64,000 bases of DNA from Clostridiaceae bacterium (GTDB lineage Bacteria; Bacillota; Clostridia; Oscillospirales; Acutalibacteraceae): positions 1 to 64,000 of the forward strand of contig JAEDLK010000004.1 in assembly GCA_016295355.1 (NCBI GenBank), written 5' to 3'. Under the pieces are notes generated by a model. That model did no database searches and had not been told where the DNA came from. It worked only from the letters and a program-made list of their open reading frames with translations. Shown piece by piece: positions 14,599 to 23,270 of the stretch. Numbering within the stretch: the stretch's first letter is position 1; every line of letters begins with the position of its first letter. The position numbers and the translations under genes are program-made.

Positions 14599-15681
14599 AT
14601 GGCAAGAGTGTATAATTTCAGCGCCGGTCCGTCCATGTTGCCGGAGCCGGTCTTAAAAAGAGCAGCCGACGAGATGTTGGAGTACTCAACGTCCGGTCAA
14701 TCCGTGATGGAAATGTCTCACCGTTCCAAGGAGTATCAAGCCATCATTGACCAAACAGAGGCTGATCTGCGAGAATTGATGAACATTCCGGATAACTACA
14801 CGGTTTTGTTCTTGCAGGGTGGTGCTTCCACTCAGTTCGCCATGGTGCCGTTCAATTTGATGAACAAGAATCATAAGGCCGACTATATTATTACGGGTCA
14901 GTGGGCCAAAAAGGCGTATAAAGAGGCCGCTCGTTACGGTAATGCCCGTGTGGTGGCTTCATCGGAGGATAAAACCTTCAGCTATATTCCCAAAATCACC
15001 CGGGATATGATTGACCCGGAGGCGGATTATGTGCATATTTGCATGAATAACACCATTTACGGTACGCTGTGGCATGAACTGCCCGATACCGGGGATGTGC
15101 CGCTGGTGGCGGATATTTCCAGTTGTATTCTTTCAGAACCGATTGATGTTTCCCGCTTCGGCCTTTTGTATGCCGGTGCGCAAAAGAATGTGGCTCCGGC
15201 CGGTGTCACCATTGTGATTATCCGCAATGATTTACTCGGCCATGCCATGGAGATCACGCCCACCATGCTTAACTATCAGACGCATGCCGACAACGGGTCA
15301 ATGTTCAACACGCCGCCTTGCTATACCATTTATATTGCCGGCTTGGTGCTGAAATGGCTCAAAGAGATGGGCGGTTTGACGGTGATGCAACAGAAAAACC
15401 GTGAAAAGGCGGCCTTGTTGTATCAGTATTTGGATGAAAGCAAGCTGTTCCGTGGTACCGTGGTCAAAGAGGATCGTTCACTGATGAATGTGCCGTTTGT
15501 GACCGGCAATGACGAACTGGACGCCAAGTTTGTGGCGGCGGCCAAGGCGGCAGGCTTCGTGAATATCAAGGGTCACCGCAGCGTCGGCGGTATGCGCGCT
15601 TCTATTTATAATGCCATGCCGCTGGAGGGTGTGCAGAAGCTGGTGGCTTTTATGAAACAGTTTGAGGAGGAGAATCTCTGA
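14599..15681 (+). CDS. serC: Phosphoserine aminotransferase
   Basis: Second step of serine synthesis: converts 3-phosphohydroxypyruvate plus glutamate to phosphoserine, PLP-dependent, cytoplasmic. The 360-residue protein opens with YNFSAGPSMLPEPVL and has the LQGGASTQFAM phosphate-cup region (72-82). The PLP lysine is K196 in YAGAQKNVAPAG. Length is normal. GAGGGG lies 11 nt before the ATG. Its stop shares a base with the serA start (TGATG), so the two are coupled. A serB phosphatase is not in the window. Confidence 0.97.
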   Translation: MARVYNFSAGPSMLPEPVLKRAADEMLEYSTSGQSVMEMSHRSKEYQAIIDQTEADLRELMNIPDNYTVLFLQGGASTQFAMVPFNLMNKNHKADYIITGQWAKKAYKEAARYGNARVVASSEDKTFSYIPKITRDMIDPEADYVHICMNNTIYGTLWHELPDTGDVPLVADISSCILSEPIDVSRFGLLYAGAQKNVAPAGVTIVIIRNDLLGHAMEITPTMLNYQTHADNGSMFNTPPCYTIYIAGLVLKWLKEMGGLTVMQQKNREKAALLYQYLDESKLFRGTVVKEDRSLMNVPFVTGNDELDAKFVAAAKAAGFVNIKGHRSVGGMRASIYNAMPLEGVQKLVAFMKQFEEENL

Positions 15682-16844
15682 TGCAGCAGATTAAGGTTTA
15701 TAACAAAATTGCTCCCGTCGGGTTAGCAGAATTCGATCCTGCGGTTTATGAAGTGGGCGAGACGGTTGAGAATCCGGTCGGTGCATTGGTTCGATCGGCC
15801 GCTTTGCATGATGAAGTCTTTTCGGAGAGTTTGTTGGCCATAGCCCGTGCCGGTGCCGGTACCAACAATATTCCGATTGAGCGGTGCAACGATCTGGGTA
15901 TTCTTGTTTTTAACACCCCCGGTGCCAACGCCAATGCCGTCAAAGAATTGGTGCTGGCCGGCCTACTTCTTTCCTCCCGAAAGGTACTGTCCGGTATTGA
16001 GTGGACAAAAACCCTTAAAGGCAACGGGGATCAAGTCGGCAAAATGGTTGAGAAGGGAAAAAGTGCCTTTGCCGGCCCTGAAATCCGGGGCAAATCCATC
16101 GGTGTTATCGGACTCGGTGCCATCGGCGTTTTGGTGGCCAATGCTGCCAATGCGTTGGGCATGACGGTTTACGGCTATGACCCGTACTTGTCTTTACAAA
16201 GTGCTTGGAATCTGTCGCACAATGTCAAGCGTGCTTCAAGCCCCGAAGAGATTTATAAGACCTGCGATTATATCACGCTGCATATCCCCCTGACCAAGGA
16301 TACCAAGGGTACGATTGATGCAAACGCTTTGTCAATGATGAAAGACGGTGTGCGGATTCTCAACTTTGCCAGAGACGGTTTGGTCAACAGCGCCGATATG
16401 ATTGTGGCGCTTGAGCAGGGGAAGGTGGCTTCTTATGTGGTCGATTTCCCAACGGATGAGATGATCGGCGTCGGCGGTGTGATCTGCATTCCGCATTTGG
16501 GTGCCTCCACGCCCGAGTCGGAGGACAACTGTGCCGTGATGGCCGCCAAGGAGCTGGTTGACTATTTGGAAAACGGCAATATCAGCAATTCGGTGAACTT
16601 GCCGAATCTTTCCATGGCGAGAAGCGGCGAAAAACGCATTTGCGTCATTCACAGAAATGTCCCCAATATGCTTACGGCCATCACCTCGGTCGTGGCAAGA
16701 GACGGATTGAACATTGAAAATCTGCTAAACAAATCCCGTGGTGAAATTGCTTATACTATGTTGGATATCAACGATGCCGACACTGTTGCAATCGCCGAAG
16801 ACCTGCGCCGGATTGACGGCGTGATTCGGGTTCGGGTCATCTAA
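15681..16844 (+). CDS. serA: D-3-phosphoglycerate dehydrogenase (short ACT form)
   Basis: First step of serine synthesis: NAD-dependent oxidation of 3-phosphoglycerate. At 387 residues it is the short form. It has a catalytic domain, a Rossmann fold with GLGAIG at 144-149, a CIPHLGAST segment carrying the catalytic His, and a C-terminal ACT domain (about 312-387). It lacks the extra ASB domain of longer enzymes. The ACT domain is the usual site of serine feedback inhibition, although short forms vary. The gene is coupled to serC and ends at a strong terminator. Confidence 0.95.
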   Translation: MQQIKVYNKIAPVGLAEFDPAVYEVGETVENPVGALVRSAALHDEVFSESLLAIARAGAGTNNIPIERCNDLGILVFNTPGANANAVKELVLAGLLLSSRKVLSGIEWTKTLKGNGDQVGKMVEKGKSAFAGPEIRGKSIGVIGLGAIGVLVANAANALGMTVYGYDPYLSLQSAWNLSHNVKRASSPEEIYKTCDYITLHIPLTKDTKGTIDANALSMMKDGVRILNFARDGLVNSADMIVALEQGKVASYVVDFPTDEMIGVGGVICIPHLGASTPESEDNCAVMAAKELVDYLENGNISNSVNLPNLSMARSGEKRICVIHRNVPNMLTAITSVVARDGLNIENLLNKSRGEIAYTMLDINDADTVAIAEDLRRIDGVIRVRVI

Positions 16845-16851
16845 AAGAATG

Positions 16852-16886
16852 ACAGGCTCTCCTATCGAAGGAGGGCCTGTTTTTTT
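16852..16886 (+). terminator. Intrinsic terminator of serC-serA
   Basis: A 12-bp stem (ACAGGCTCTCCT with AGGAGGGCCTGT, one G-U) with a short loop is followed by seven T's, 8 nt after the serA stop. Confidence 0.9.
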
Positions 16887-16916
16887 GCTTTTCAGGATAT
16901 TTTTTCTCTTTTGCGG

Positions 16917-16945
16917 TTGCAACAGACGAGTATTTGTGCTATGAT
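16917..16945 (+). promoter_or_regulatory. Promoter of the GH20-like gene
   Basis: TTGCAA (16917-16922), 17-nt spacer, TATGAT (16940-16945) with an extended -10 TG at 16937-16938. It sits about 25 nt upstream of the TTG start at 16973. Confidence 0.6.
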
Positions 16946-16972
16946 AAATTGAGAAAAAAGGGGGGCAAAGTT

Positions 16973-18451
16973 TTGTTCGAAGTTTTCCCGCAGCCTCGTC
17001 ACTTAAACCTTCATGACGGGTGTTTTACATTCGATAAACAGGTTTTTTTGAGGGTTCCCGCTTCTTTTTCCAATCAAGGCTTTTTGGAGCTTTGCGGCGA
17101 GTGGTGGCATCATTTCACCGCCGGTCAATCATCCCTTTGCGTGATGCGAACAAACCGTCTTTCTCATACGGCCTGCATCACCACCGATGCAAATTTATCT
17201 TTTGCCGAGGCGGATGCCGGTGAGGATGAATACACCGTGTGCTGTTTAAGCGATGGCATTATTATGGGGTATCAGGAGGACATCGGGCTTATTCATGCGT
17301 TCTTCACGGTGTTGCAAACGCTGGGGGTGTATCACCGATCAACCCGAGATTTTTCCGTGCCGTGCTATGACATTGCCGATCGACCCTCCCTTGCTTTCCG
17401 TGGCGTTCACATTTGTGTCTTTATGGGCGATTCTTATGAATTTTTACGCAAGGCGGTGCGGATGTGCGCTTTGATGAAGTACACCCACGTTTTCTTGGAA
17501 TTTTGGGGCTCTTTACGGCTTGACTTTTTGAGGGCCAGCGGTTGGGACGGCGGACTGACCAAACAGCAGGTGGCTGATTTGGTTAAGGAAGGCATGGCCT
17601 TGGGGCTTGAATTTGTGCCGTTCTTCAATCATTTCGGTCATGCTTCGCAGTCTCGTTTCCGTGCCGGTAAGCATGTGTATTTGGATCAGGCACCCGACAT
17701 GGAAGAGCTGTTCGAGCAGGGCGGATGGACATGGAATATTCATCATCCCGAAACCTATGAAATTCATGCACAGATACGAAAAGAACTGTGTGAATTGATG
17801 CCGGGCAAGTATTTCCATATCGGCTGTGATGAGGTTTATGCACGGGATGATCGGGTAGACCCGATGGATAAAAAGGACAACGATGATTTTATAAACTATA
17901 TCAACCGTTGTTGCGATGAGGTTGTTAAACTGGGCCGTCGTCCGATTGTTTGGGCGGATATGTTCTTGAATGGGCATCATTATCCTTGGCCGTATTGCAG
18001 TAATGTCTCCTACCGTTGTTTGGATACCGACCGTAATCTCGATCGGCTTCACAAGGACGCCATCTTGGTGGATTGGCAGTATAACATCGCCGGTGATAAG
18101 ACCGCAACGGTAGACTATTTGATTCAGCATCGTGATCCGTCTACCATGATGTTGGCACCTTGGCATACATTTGATAACATCGACGGGCGTTGTTCTTTGG
18201 CAAAACAGCACGGTATGATGGGCATGATTGATACAACATGGGATTTGCTTCGTAAGGAGTTCACCTCGGTGATCTATGCTGCCTGTGCTTCTTGGGAGGA
18301 AACCAACGCTTACGAAAAGTTGAGAACCAACGAAACCATCAAGAGCTATGCCATGCAAAATATGCGTAAGGTTATGCCCAGCGGCGGCAATTTTGCATCG
18401 GCCGGCTTCTTTGATCATGAAATTGATACCATTTTGGGAACAACCGGCTGA
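16973..18451 (+). CDS. GH20-like beta-N-acetylhexosaminidase family protein
   Basis: Probable cytoplasmic glycosidase, 492 residues, with a small N-terminal domain (about 1-125) and a TIM barrel. The barrel starts at AFRGVHICVFMGDSYEF and contains FVPFFNHFGHASQSR. The pair D286-E287 in FHIGCDEVYARDD corresponds to the Asp-Glu catalytic pair of GH20; the usual HxGGDE is HIGCDE here. A Trp-rich end (LAPWHTFDN, MIDTTWD) fits the substrate pocket. TTG 16973 is chosen because GGGGGG lies 7 nt before it; an upstream TTG at 16934 overlaps the promoter -10. Activity on GlcNAc-type ends is inferred only from the family. KDG kinase and a PHP hydrolase follow. Confidence 0.75.
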   Translation: MFEVFPQPRHLNLHDGCFTFDKQVFLRVPASFSNQGFLELCGEWWHHFTAGQSSLCVMRTNRLSHTACITTDANLSFAEADAGEDEYTVCCLSDGIIMGYQEDIGLIHAFFTVLQTLGVYHRSTRDFSVPCYDIADRPSLAFRGVHICVFMGDSYEFLRKAVRMCALMKYTHVFLEFWGSLRLDFLRASGWDGGLTKQQVADLVKEGMALGLEFVPFFNHFGHASQSRFRAGKHVYLDQAPDMEELFEQGGWTWNIHHPETYEIHAQIRKELCELMPGKYFHIGCDEVYARDDRVDPMDKKDNDDFINYINRCCDEVVKLGRRPIVWADMFLNGHHYPWPYCSNVSYRCLDTDRNLDRLHKDAILVDWQYNIAGDKTATVDYLIQHRDPSTMMLAPWHTFDNIDGRCSLAKQHGMMGMIDTTWDLLRKEFTSVIYAACASWEETNAYEKLRTNETIKSYAMQNMRKVMPSGGNFASAGFFDHEIDTILGTTG

Positions 18452-18571
18452 TCATTGCTGTGCCGTACGGCTCGGCTGATGACAGCACAACCGCCCTATA
18501 GGCAAACGGCTTTTACGGGATTGTTTTTGATTCAATTATTTGTTGATATAAATCTTTTGGAGGTAATTATT

Positions 18572-19594
18572 GTGGCAAAAATTGTAACTTTCGGTGAACT
18601 GATGCTGCGTTTGGCACCAAACGGTTATCTGCGCTTTGTGCAGAGTGAACAGTTGGAGGCAACCTTCGGCGGCGGTGAAGCCAATGTGGCTGTCTCACTG
18701 GCCAACTATGGCATGGACGCCGCTTTCGTGACCAAATTGCCGACCCATGAAATCGGTCAGGCGGCGGTTAACTCTCTGCGGAAATTCGGGGTAGATACCA
18801 ATAAGATCGTCCGCGGCGGTGACCGTGTGGGCATTTATTATTGCGAAAAGGGTGCTTCCCAGCGTCCTTCCAAGGTCATTTACGACCGCGCCGCTTCCTC
18901 TATTGCTACGGCTACGGTGGCCGATTTTGATTGGGCGTCCATTTTTGAGGGCGTTGATTGGTTCCATTTTACCGGCATCACTCCGGCCTTGGGCGACAAT
19001 GTGGCCGCCATCTGCAAGGAGGCTTTATTGGAGGCCAAAAAGCGTAATATCACAGTCTCCTGCGATTTGAACTACCGTAAAAAGCTCTGGACAAGGGAGA
19101 AGGCCGGTCAGGTCATGGGCGAATTGATGCCATATGTGGATGTTTGTATTGCCAATGAGGAGGACGCAGCAGATGTGTTCGGCATTAAGGCCGCCGATAC
19201 CGATGTGACCACCGGTAAGGTTAACCATGAGGGCTATAAGGATGTGGCTCGTCAGTTGGCTGAACGCTTTAACTTCAAGGCGGTGGCTATCACTCTGCGC
19301 AGTTCAATCTCCGCCAATGATAATGACTGGGCGGCTATGCTGTATAAGGACGGTCAGTATTACTTCAGCAAGTCCTACCATATGCATATTGTTGACCGTG
19401 TGGGCGGCGGCGATAGCTTTGGCGGCGGCCTGATTTACTCCATGCTGACCGGTAAAGACAATCAAGCTGTGATTGAATTTGCCGTGGCGGCCAGTTGCTT
19501 AAAGCACAGCATTGAGGGAGACTTCAACATGGTAAGTGTTGATGAGGTTGAAAAGTTGGCAACCGGCGACGGCTCCGGCCGTGTTCAGCGGTAA
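18572..19594 (+). CDS. kdgK: 2-keto-3-deoxygluconate kinase (PfkB family)
   Basis: Phosphorylates 2-keto-3-deoxygluconate to KDPG in uronate/pectin breakdown. The 340-residue protein has the PfkB signatures GGGEANVA (33-40) and the catalytic VGGGDSFGGGL with D281 as base. The start is GTG 18572: GGAGG lies 8 nt upstream and the protein then opens AKIVTFGELMLRLAP, as in clostridial KdgK proteins. No KDPG aldolase or uronate isomerase gene is adjacent, so the pathway assignment is by sequence similarity. Other PfkB sugars such as fructose are less likely. Confidence 0.82.
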   Translation: MAKIVTFGELMLRLAPNGYLRFVQSEQLEATFGGGEANVAVSLANYGMDAAFVTKLPTHEIGQAAVNSLRKFGVDTNKIVRGGDRVGIYYCEKGASQRPSKVIYDRAASSIATATVADFDWASIFEGVDWFHFTGITPALGDNVAAICKEALLEAKKRNITVSCDLNYRKKLWTREKAGQVMGELMPYVDVCIANEEDAADVFGIKAADTDVTTGKVNHEGYKDVARQLAERFNFKAVAITLRSSISANDNDWAAMLYKDGQYYFSKSYHMHIVDRVGGGDSFGGGLIYSMLTGKDNQAVIEFAVAASCLKHSIEGDFNMVSVDEVEKLATGDGSGRVQR

Positions 19595-19706
19595 ACCATT
19601 TCAACAGGGTGACAGCCGAGACATACGGATTTGGTCAATACGGTCATCGGCTGTCACCGGGGATGAAACAGAAATGATTCCCGTACTGAAAAGGAAAGAA
19701 TCAGCG

Positions 19707-20507
19707 GTGCGTTATTCAAATATTCATACACATACCGTCTTTTCGGACGGTGCACATACGCCGGAAGAGAATGTGCTCGCGGCTATTGAGTCATCCATGG
19801 TGTCTATCGGTTTTTCCGATCACAGCGATACGCCCTGTGACAGCTCCTATTGCATGAAAAAAGAGTCTTATCCGGCTTATATTAAGGAGATTAACCGGTT
19901 AAAGGAGCAGTATCGGGACAAAATAGAGATTTATTGCGGCCTTGAAAAGGACAGTGAATCGTCGATTGATCCGGGGCCGTTTGATTATGTGATTGCCTCT
20001 GTGCATTATCTGATACGGAACGGCTTTTGCTATCCGATTGATCACAGTAAAAAACAGCAATGCGACTGCATTGCCGATGAATTCGGCGGCAATGTGTTGG
20101 ATTTTGCCAAGGCCTACTTTGAAACGGTGGTGCGCCATGCCGAAGTCTGTCGGCCGACGGTCATCGGTCATTTCGATGTAATCGGCAAATTCGGTTTGAT
20201 GCCGGAGGAGGACCCTGCTTATCATAAAGTGGCTGTCGAAGCCTTGCGTGAAACAGCACGGTATTGTCGGTATTTTGAAGTCAACACCGGTGCCATTTCA
20301 CGGGGGGTCAAATCGGTGCCGTATCCGGTGTTCTTTTTGATGGAAGAAATGAAGACTTGCGGAATTAGGCCGGTTTTGGGAGCGGATGCCCATCATAAGG
20401 CTCATTTGACCTATGCTTTTGATGAGGCGGTGGCCCTACTGAAAAAAGCCGGTTTTGATACCCTGTACCGCTTTGAAAACGGTGATTTTGTGCCCTTTTC
20501 CGTGTAA
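19707..20507 (+). CDS. PHP-domain phosphatase, histidinol-phosphatase-like
   Basis: Metal-dependent phosphoesterase of the PHP fold, 266 residues, cytoplasmic. Metal ligands are visible in NIHTHTVFSDG at the N-terminus, IGFSDHSDTP, YCGLEKDSES, VIASVHY, VIGHFDVIGKFG and LGADAHHKAHL at the C-terminus. The layout resembles HisK/HisJ-type histidinol phosphatases, but no his genes are nearby and such proteins are often of unknown substrate. GTG 19707 is chosen because AAGGAAAG lies about 8 nt upstream; ATG 19674 is an alternative that would add 11 residues. It is probably co-transcribed with the GH20-like and kinase genes. Confidence 0.75.
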   Translation: MRYSNIHTHTVFSDGAHTPEENVLAAIESSMVSIGFSDHSDTPCDSSYCMKKESYPAYIKEINRLKEQYRDKIEIYCGLEKDSESSIDPGPFDYVIASVHYLIRNGFCYPIDHSKKQQCDCIADEFGGNVLDFAKAYFETVVRHAEVCRPTVIGHFDVIGKFGLMPEEDPAYHKVAVEALRETARYCRYFEVNTGAISRGVKSVPYPVFFLMEEMKTCGIRPVLGADAHHKAHLTYAFDEAVALLKKAGFDTLYRFENGDFVPFSV

Positions 20508-20528
20508 GATCAAACATTCCAAGAGAAA

Positions 20529-20559
20529 ACGCCCCATGACGCAAACGGTCATGGGGCGT
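20529..20559 (-). terminator. Terminator of the DivIVA-like gene
   Basis: Perfect 12-bp stem (ACGCCCCATGAC with GTCATGGGGCGT), 7-nt loop; reading on the minus strand it is followed by TTTTCTCTT. It begins only 13 nt after the stop of the frameshifted extension (20573) but about 100 nt after the present stop at 20661. It may also stop plus-strand readthrough from the PHP gene. Confidence 0.8.
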
Positions 20560-20660
20560 GATTGTTGGTGCCTTAGGGCGTGGGAATAACCTCCGGCTCT
20601 ACCGGTGGTTTTTGATTGATAAATAGGTTGTCGTTTAACGGCGACAAGCGGTTGGCTTTA

Positions 20661-21209
20661 TCAGTATGCCTCGGGTGCGGCGACGGCCTCATATGCACGC
20701 ACAGCCTCTTCACTTGAAGCTGCATGGCCAGCCAAGGTTTGACGGGCACAAGCTAAAGCTTGTGCCAAACCTTCCACCTCGGCGTCATATCGACGAGCGG
20801 TTTCGTTTACACGGTTCTTGGCTTCATCTAATTGTTCCCCGAGCTCCATGAGAACACGCAGGCTTTCGTTTGTTTGCGCTTCCACGGTGGCGCGACTGTC
20901 CTCGGCGTTCTTCATTAACAAAGCAGCGCTGGATTTGGCCACCAAATACAGCCGTCCGATGTTCTCACTCATCAAACGCATTTCGTTTTTTTGCTGTTCA
21001 AAAACGGCCAACTGTTCGCTTAACTTCGAGGCCGTTTCGTTGGCAACAGCCAATTGTGCCTGTAGGGAGTCGGCCTGTTTTTTCTCACGAGCGAGCGCCT
21101 CGGTCAACTCCTTTTCACGCTTGTCGGCAGCGTTGTTGAGCTGATTGATATAGGATAGGACATCGTCCTTTTGAAAGCCGAACAGACTTTTACGAAAACC
21201 GGCGGCCAT
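20661..21209 (-). CDS. DivIVA-like coiled-coil protein, apparently frameshifted at the 3' end
   Basis: Cytoplasmic, 182 residues. The N-terminus (about 1-25, GFRKSLFGFQKDDVLSYI) resembles the membrane-binding region of DivIVA/GpsB-type proteins. A long Ala/Glu/Lys-rich coiled coil follows (about 25-165). DivIVA proteins mark cell poles or septa, and this one may do the same. ATG 21209 has GGGGG 7 nt upstream. At the stop codon, moving one base gives 29 further codons in a protein-like frame (DKANRLSPLNDNLF, then a proline-rich PPVEPEVIPTP tail) ending at 20573, just before the terminator. The gene therefore probably lost or gained a base near 20660. Confidence 0.7.
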   Translation of the reverse strand: MAAGFRKSLFGFQKDDVLSYINQLNNAADKREKELTEALAREKKQADSLQAQLAVANETASKLSEQLAVFEQQKNEMRLMSENIGRLYLVAKSSAALLMKNAEDSRATVEAQTNESLRVLMELGEQLDEAKNRVNETARRYDAEVEGLAQALACARQTLAGHAASSEEAVRAYEAVAAPEAY

Positions 21210-21241
21210 CGAAATCCCCCATTTCTTCATAATTTATTCGT

Positions 21242-21270
21242 ATTATAACAGTCTTTTGACGCATTATCAA
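21242..21270 (-). promoter_or_regulatory. Promoter of the DivIVA-like gene
   Basis: On the minus strand TTGATA (21265-21270), a 17-nt spacer and TATAAT (21242-21247) sit about 35 nt upstream of the ATG. Confidence 0.7.
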
Positions 21271-21408
21271 GAATATTTTAGAAAAAGCGATATTTTTGAC
21301 GAACGGTGCAGATGGGGAGGCTTATTTGATCGGGGTGTGTGATTGCTATGAGGGGGCTAAATAAGCAAAACAGCGCCGTTTTTATGAATGGAAATTACGC
21401 AAAATATC

Positions 21409-21437
21409 TTGCAAAATGCATAAAAATGCGGTATACT
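21409..21437 (+). promoter_or_regulatory. Promoter of the nusB-recN cluster
   Basis: TTGCAA (21409-21414), a 17-nt spacer and TATACT (21432-21437), about 30 nt before the nusB ATG. It is the only good promoter seen ahead of the long overlapping gene series that follows. Confidence 0.65.
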
Positions 21438-21467
21438 AATTAGAACATCGTATCAAGGAGAAAAATC

Positions 21468-21869
21468 ATGACCAGAAAAGAAGCCAGAGAGCAACTGTTT
21501 TGCCTTGTGTTCGAGCAATCCTTCACCACAGAAAATGCGTCGGACATCTTTGAACTTGCCCGTGAGGTGCGGGATTTCGAAGAGGACGAGTATGTTCGTT
21601 CGGTTTTCCTCGGCATTGCCCAAAAGCGGGACGAATTGGATAGGATGATCGGCGAGGCTTGTCAAGGATGGACGGTTGAACGCCTGTCACGGGTAGCTCT
21701 ATCGGCCATGCGGTTGGCTCTGTATGAAATGCTGTATCGTGAAGACATTCCGGTTTCGGTTTCCATCAATGAAGCAGTTGAACTGATTAAGCAGTATGCC
21801 ACAAAAGATGATGCCTCGTTTGCCAACGGTGTGTTGGGTACGATTGCTCGTGCACAGGGATTACAGTGA
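21468..21869 (+). CDS. nusB: Transcription antitermination factor NusB
   Basis: Binds BoxA RNA with NusE (S10) to allow antitermination of rRNA operons. The all-helical 133-residue protein opens with TRKEAREQLFCLVFEQ and has the conserved central and C-terminal helices (LSRVALSAMRLALYEMLY, PVSVSINEAVELIKQYA, FANGVLGTIA). AAGGAG lies 7 nt before the ATG. It is the first gene of the housekeeping cluster; its stop overlaps the xseA start. Confidence 0.95.
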   Translation: MTRKEAREQLFCLVFEQSFTTENASDIFELAREVRDFEEDEYVRSVFLGIAQKRDELDRMIGEACQGWTVERLSRVALSAMRLALYEMLYREDIPVSVSINEAVELIKQYATKDDASFANGVLGTIARAQGLQ

Positions 21870-23089
21870 TGCATTCGCCGTCGTTTACCGTATTGTCGGT
21901 CAAGCAATTAAACTTTTATGTTAAATCGCTGTTAGAAGGGGATCCTCGGTTGAGCCTATGTGCGGTAGCCGGGGAAATCTCAAACTATAAATGTCATTAC
22001 GCCAGCGGCCATTGCTACTTCACCTTAAAGGATGCGTCAGCATCCGTCAAGTGTGTGATGTTCAAATCATCTGCCGCCAAATGCCCGTTCCCTCTGCATG
22101 ACGGAATGCAGGTGATTTGTTGCGGTCGGGTGTCGCTGTATGATAAGGACGGAACCTATCAGTTTTATGTCGAAACGGCCGAGCCAACGGGGCAGGGCAA
22201 TCAAGCCCTGCTGTTGGCACAGCTAAAGGAAAAACTGCAAAAAGAGGGACTGTTTGATGAGGGCCGAAAACGACCCTTGCCGCTGTTTCCCCGTCGCATA
22301 GCTGTGGTCACTTCGGGTGGCGGTGCGGCCTTGCAGGATATTCTCAAAATTATCGGACGGCGGTGTCCGGTTTGCGAAATTGTACTGGGCAGTGTCAGTG
22401 TGCAGGGGAACCGTAGCGTCCCCGAGATGCTTTCGATGCTGACAGAACTATATGAGGATTCAACCATTGATACCTTGATTATCGGTCGAGGCGGCGGTTC
22501 CAGTGAGGATTTAGCGGCCTTTAACGATGAACGATTGGCTCGTTTGGTTGCTAAAGCACCGTTTCCTGTGATTTCGGCCGTGGGACATCAGACCGATTTG
22601 AGCGTGTGTGATTTGGTAGCAGACCGTCGGGCGGCCACGCCCTCCGAGGCGGCGGAATTGGCTGTGCCGGATTTAGCAGAATGGATGGCCAAGCAGCAAC
22701 AACTGCTTCACCGCATTCGTTTGGCTGTGGTTCGTAAGGTCGAGCATGCCACTTTACAGTTAAGGGCCATAAAGGGTCGGTCGGCTTTTGCCGGGGCGTC
22801 GGTTATGTTGCATAATCGCATGATGCTGTTAGATCATCTGACCGATCGGGCAATGCGGGCGGTCAATCAGTCGGTTCAACGGCGTGCCGATGAGCTTTCG
22901 CTGATGGCGACTCGTCTGGAGTCGTTAAATCCTTTGAGCGTGTTGGCCAGGGGTTTTGCCTGTGTGACGGCTGACGGAAGAGTCGTGACAAATCCCGATG
23001 AGGTGGCGATCGGCTCGGCGGTGCAGATACGCCTGTCGGGCGGACGGCTTGACTGTCGGGTGGAAAGGAAAGAAAAGAATGAGTTTTGA
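21869..23089 (+). CDS. xseA: Exodeoxyribonuclease VII large subunit
   Basis: Catalytic subunit of ExoVII, which trims single-stranded DNA from both ends during repair. It is 406 residues, with an N-terminal OB fold (about 1-105, GEISNYKCHYASGHCYFTLKD). The catalytic XseA domain contains IAVVTSGGGAALQDIL, the IIGRGGGSSEDL segment, and VISAVGHQTDLSVCDLVADRRAATPSE-type sequence split around residue 245-265. A C-terminal coiled coil binds XseB. ATG 21869 shares a base with the nusB stop (TGATG). The 3' end overlaps xseB by 11 nt. Confidence 0.96.
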   Translation: MHSPSFTVLSVKQLNFYVKSLLEGDPRLSLCAVAGEISNYKCHYASGHCYFTLKDASASVKCVMFKSSAAKCPFPLHDGMQVICCGRVSLYDKDGTYQFYVETAEPTGQGNQALLLAQLKEKLQKEGLFDEGRKRPLPLFPRRIAVVTSGGGAALQDILKIIGRRCPVCEIVLGSVSVQGNRSVPEMLSMLTELYEDSTIDTLIIGRGGGSSEDLAAFNDERLARLVAKAPFPVISAVGHQTDLSVCDLVADRRAATPSEAAELAVPDLAEWMAKQQQLLHRIRLAVVRKVEHATLQLRAIKGRSAFAGASVMLHNRMMLLDHLTDRAMRAVNQSVQRRADELSLMATRLESLNPLSVLARGFACVTADGRVVTNPDEVAIGSAVQIRLSGGRLDCRVERKEKNEF

Positions 23090-23270
23090 AGAATCCATGG
23101 CTCGCTTGGGTGAAATTGCCGATCAATTGGAATCGGGTGAATGTTCCTTGGACGAAGCTATCCAGTTGTATGAATCGGCCCTAAAACTGACCGGCGAATG
23201 CCAAAAAAAGCTGGATGAAGCGAAATTAAAAATCGAAAAAATCGGTGAAACGGAGCAAAAAAAAGGATGA
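23079..23270 (+). CDS. xseB: Exodeoxyribonuclease VII small subunit
   Basis: Small subunit of ExoVII, 63 residues, wholly helical, with the family pattern MSFEESMARLGEIADQLESG, then SLDEAIQLYESALKLTGEC. Multiple copies wrap the XseA coiled coil. The ATG at 23079 has GGAAAGGAAAG about 6-9 nt upstream inside xseA; the gene overlaps both xseA and ispA, indicating coupled translation. Confidence 0.93.
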   Translation: MSFEESMARLGEIADQLESGECSLDEAIQLYESALKLTGECQKKLDEAKLKIEKIGETEQKKG

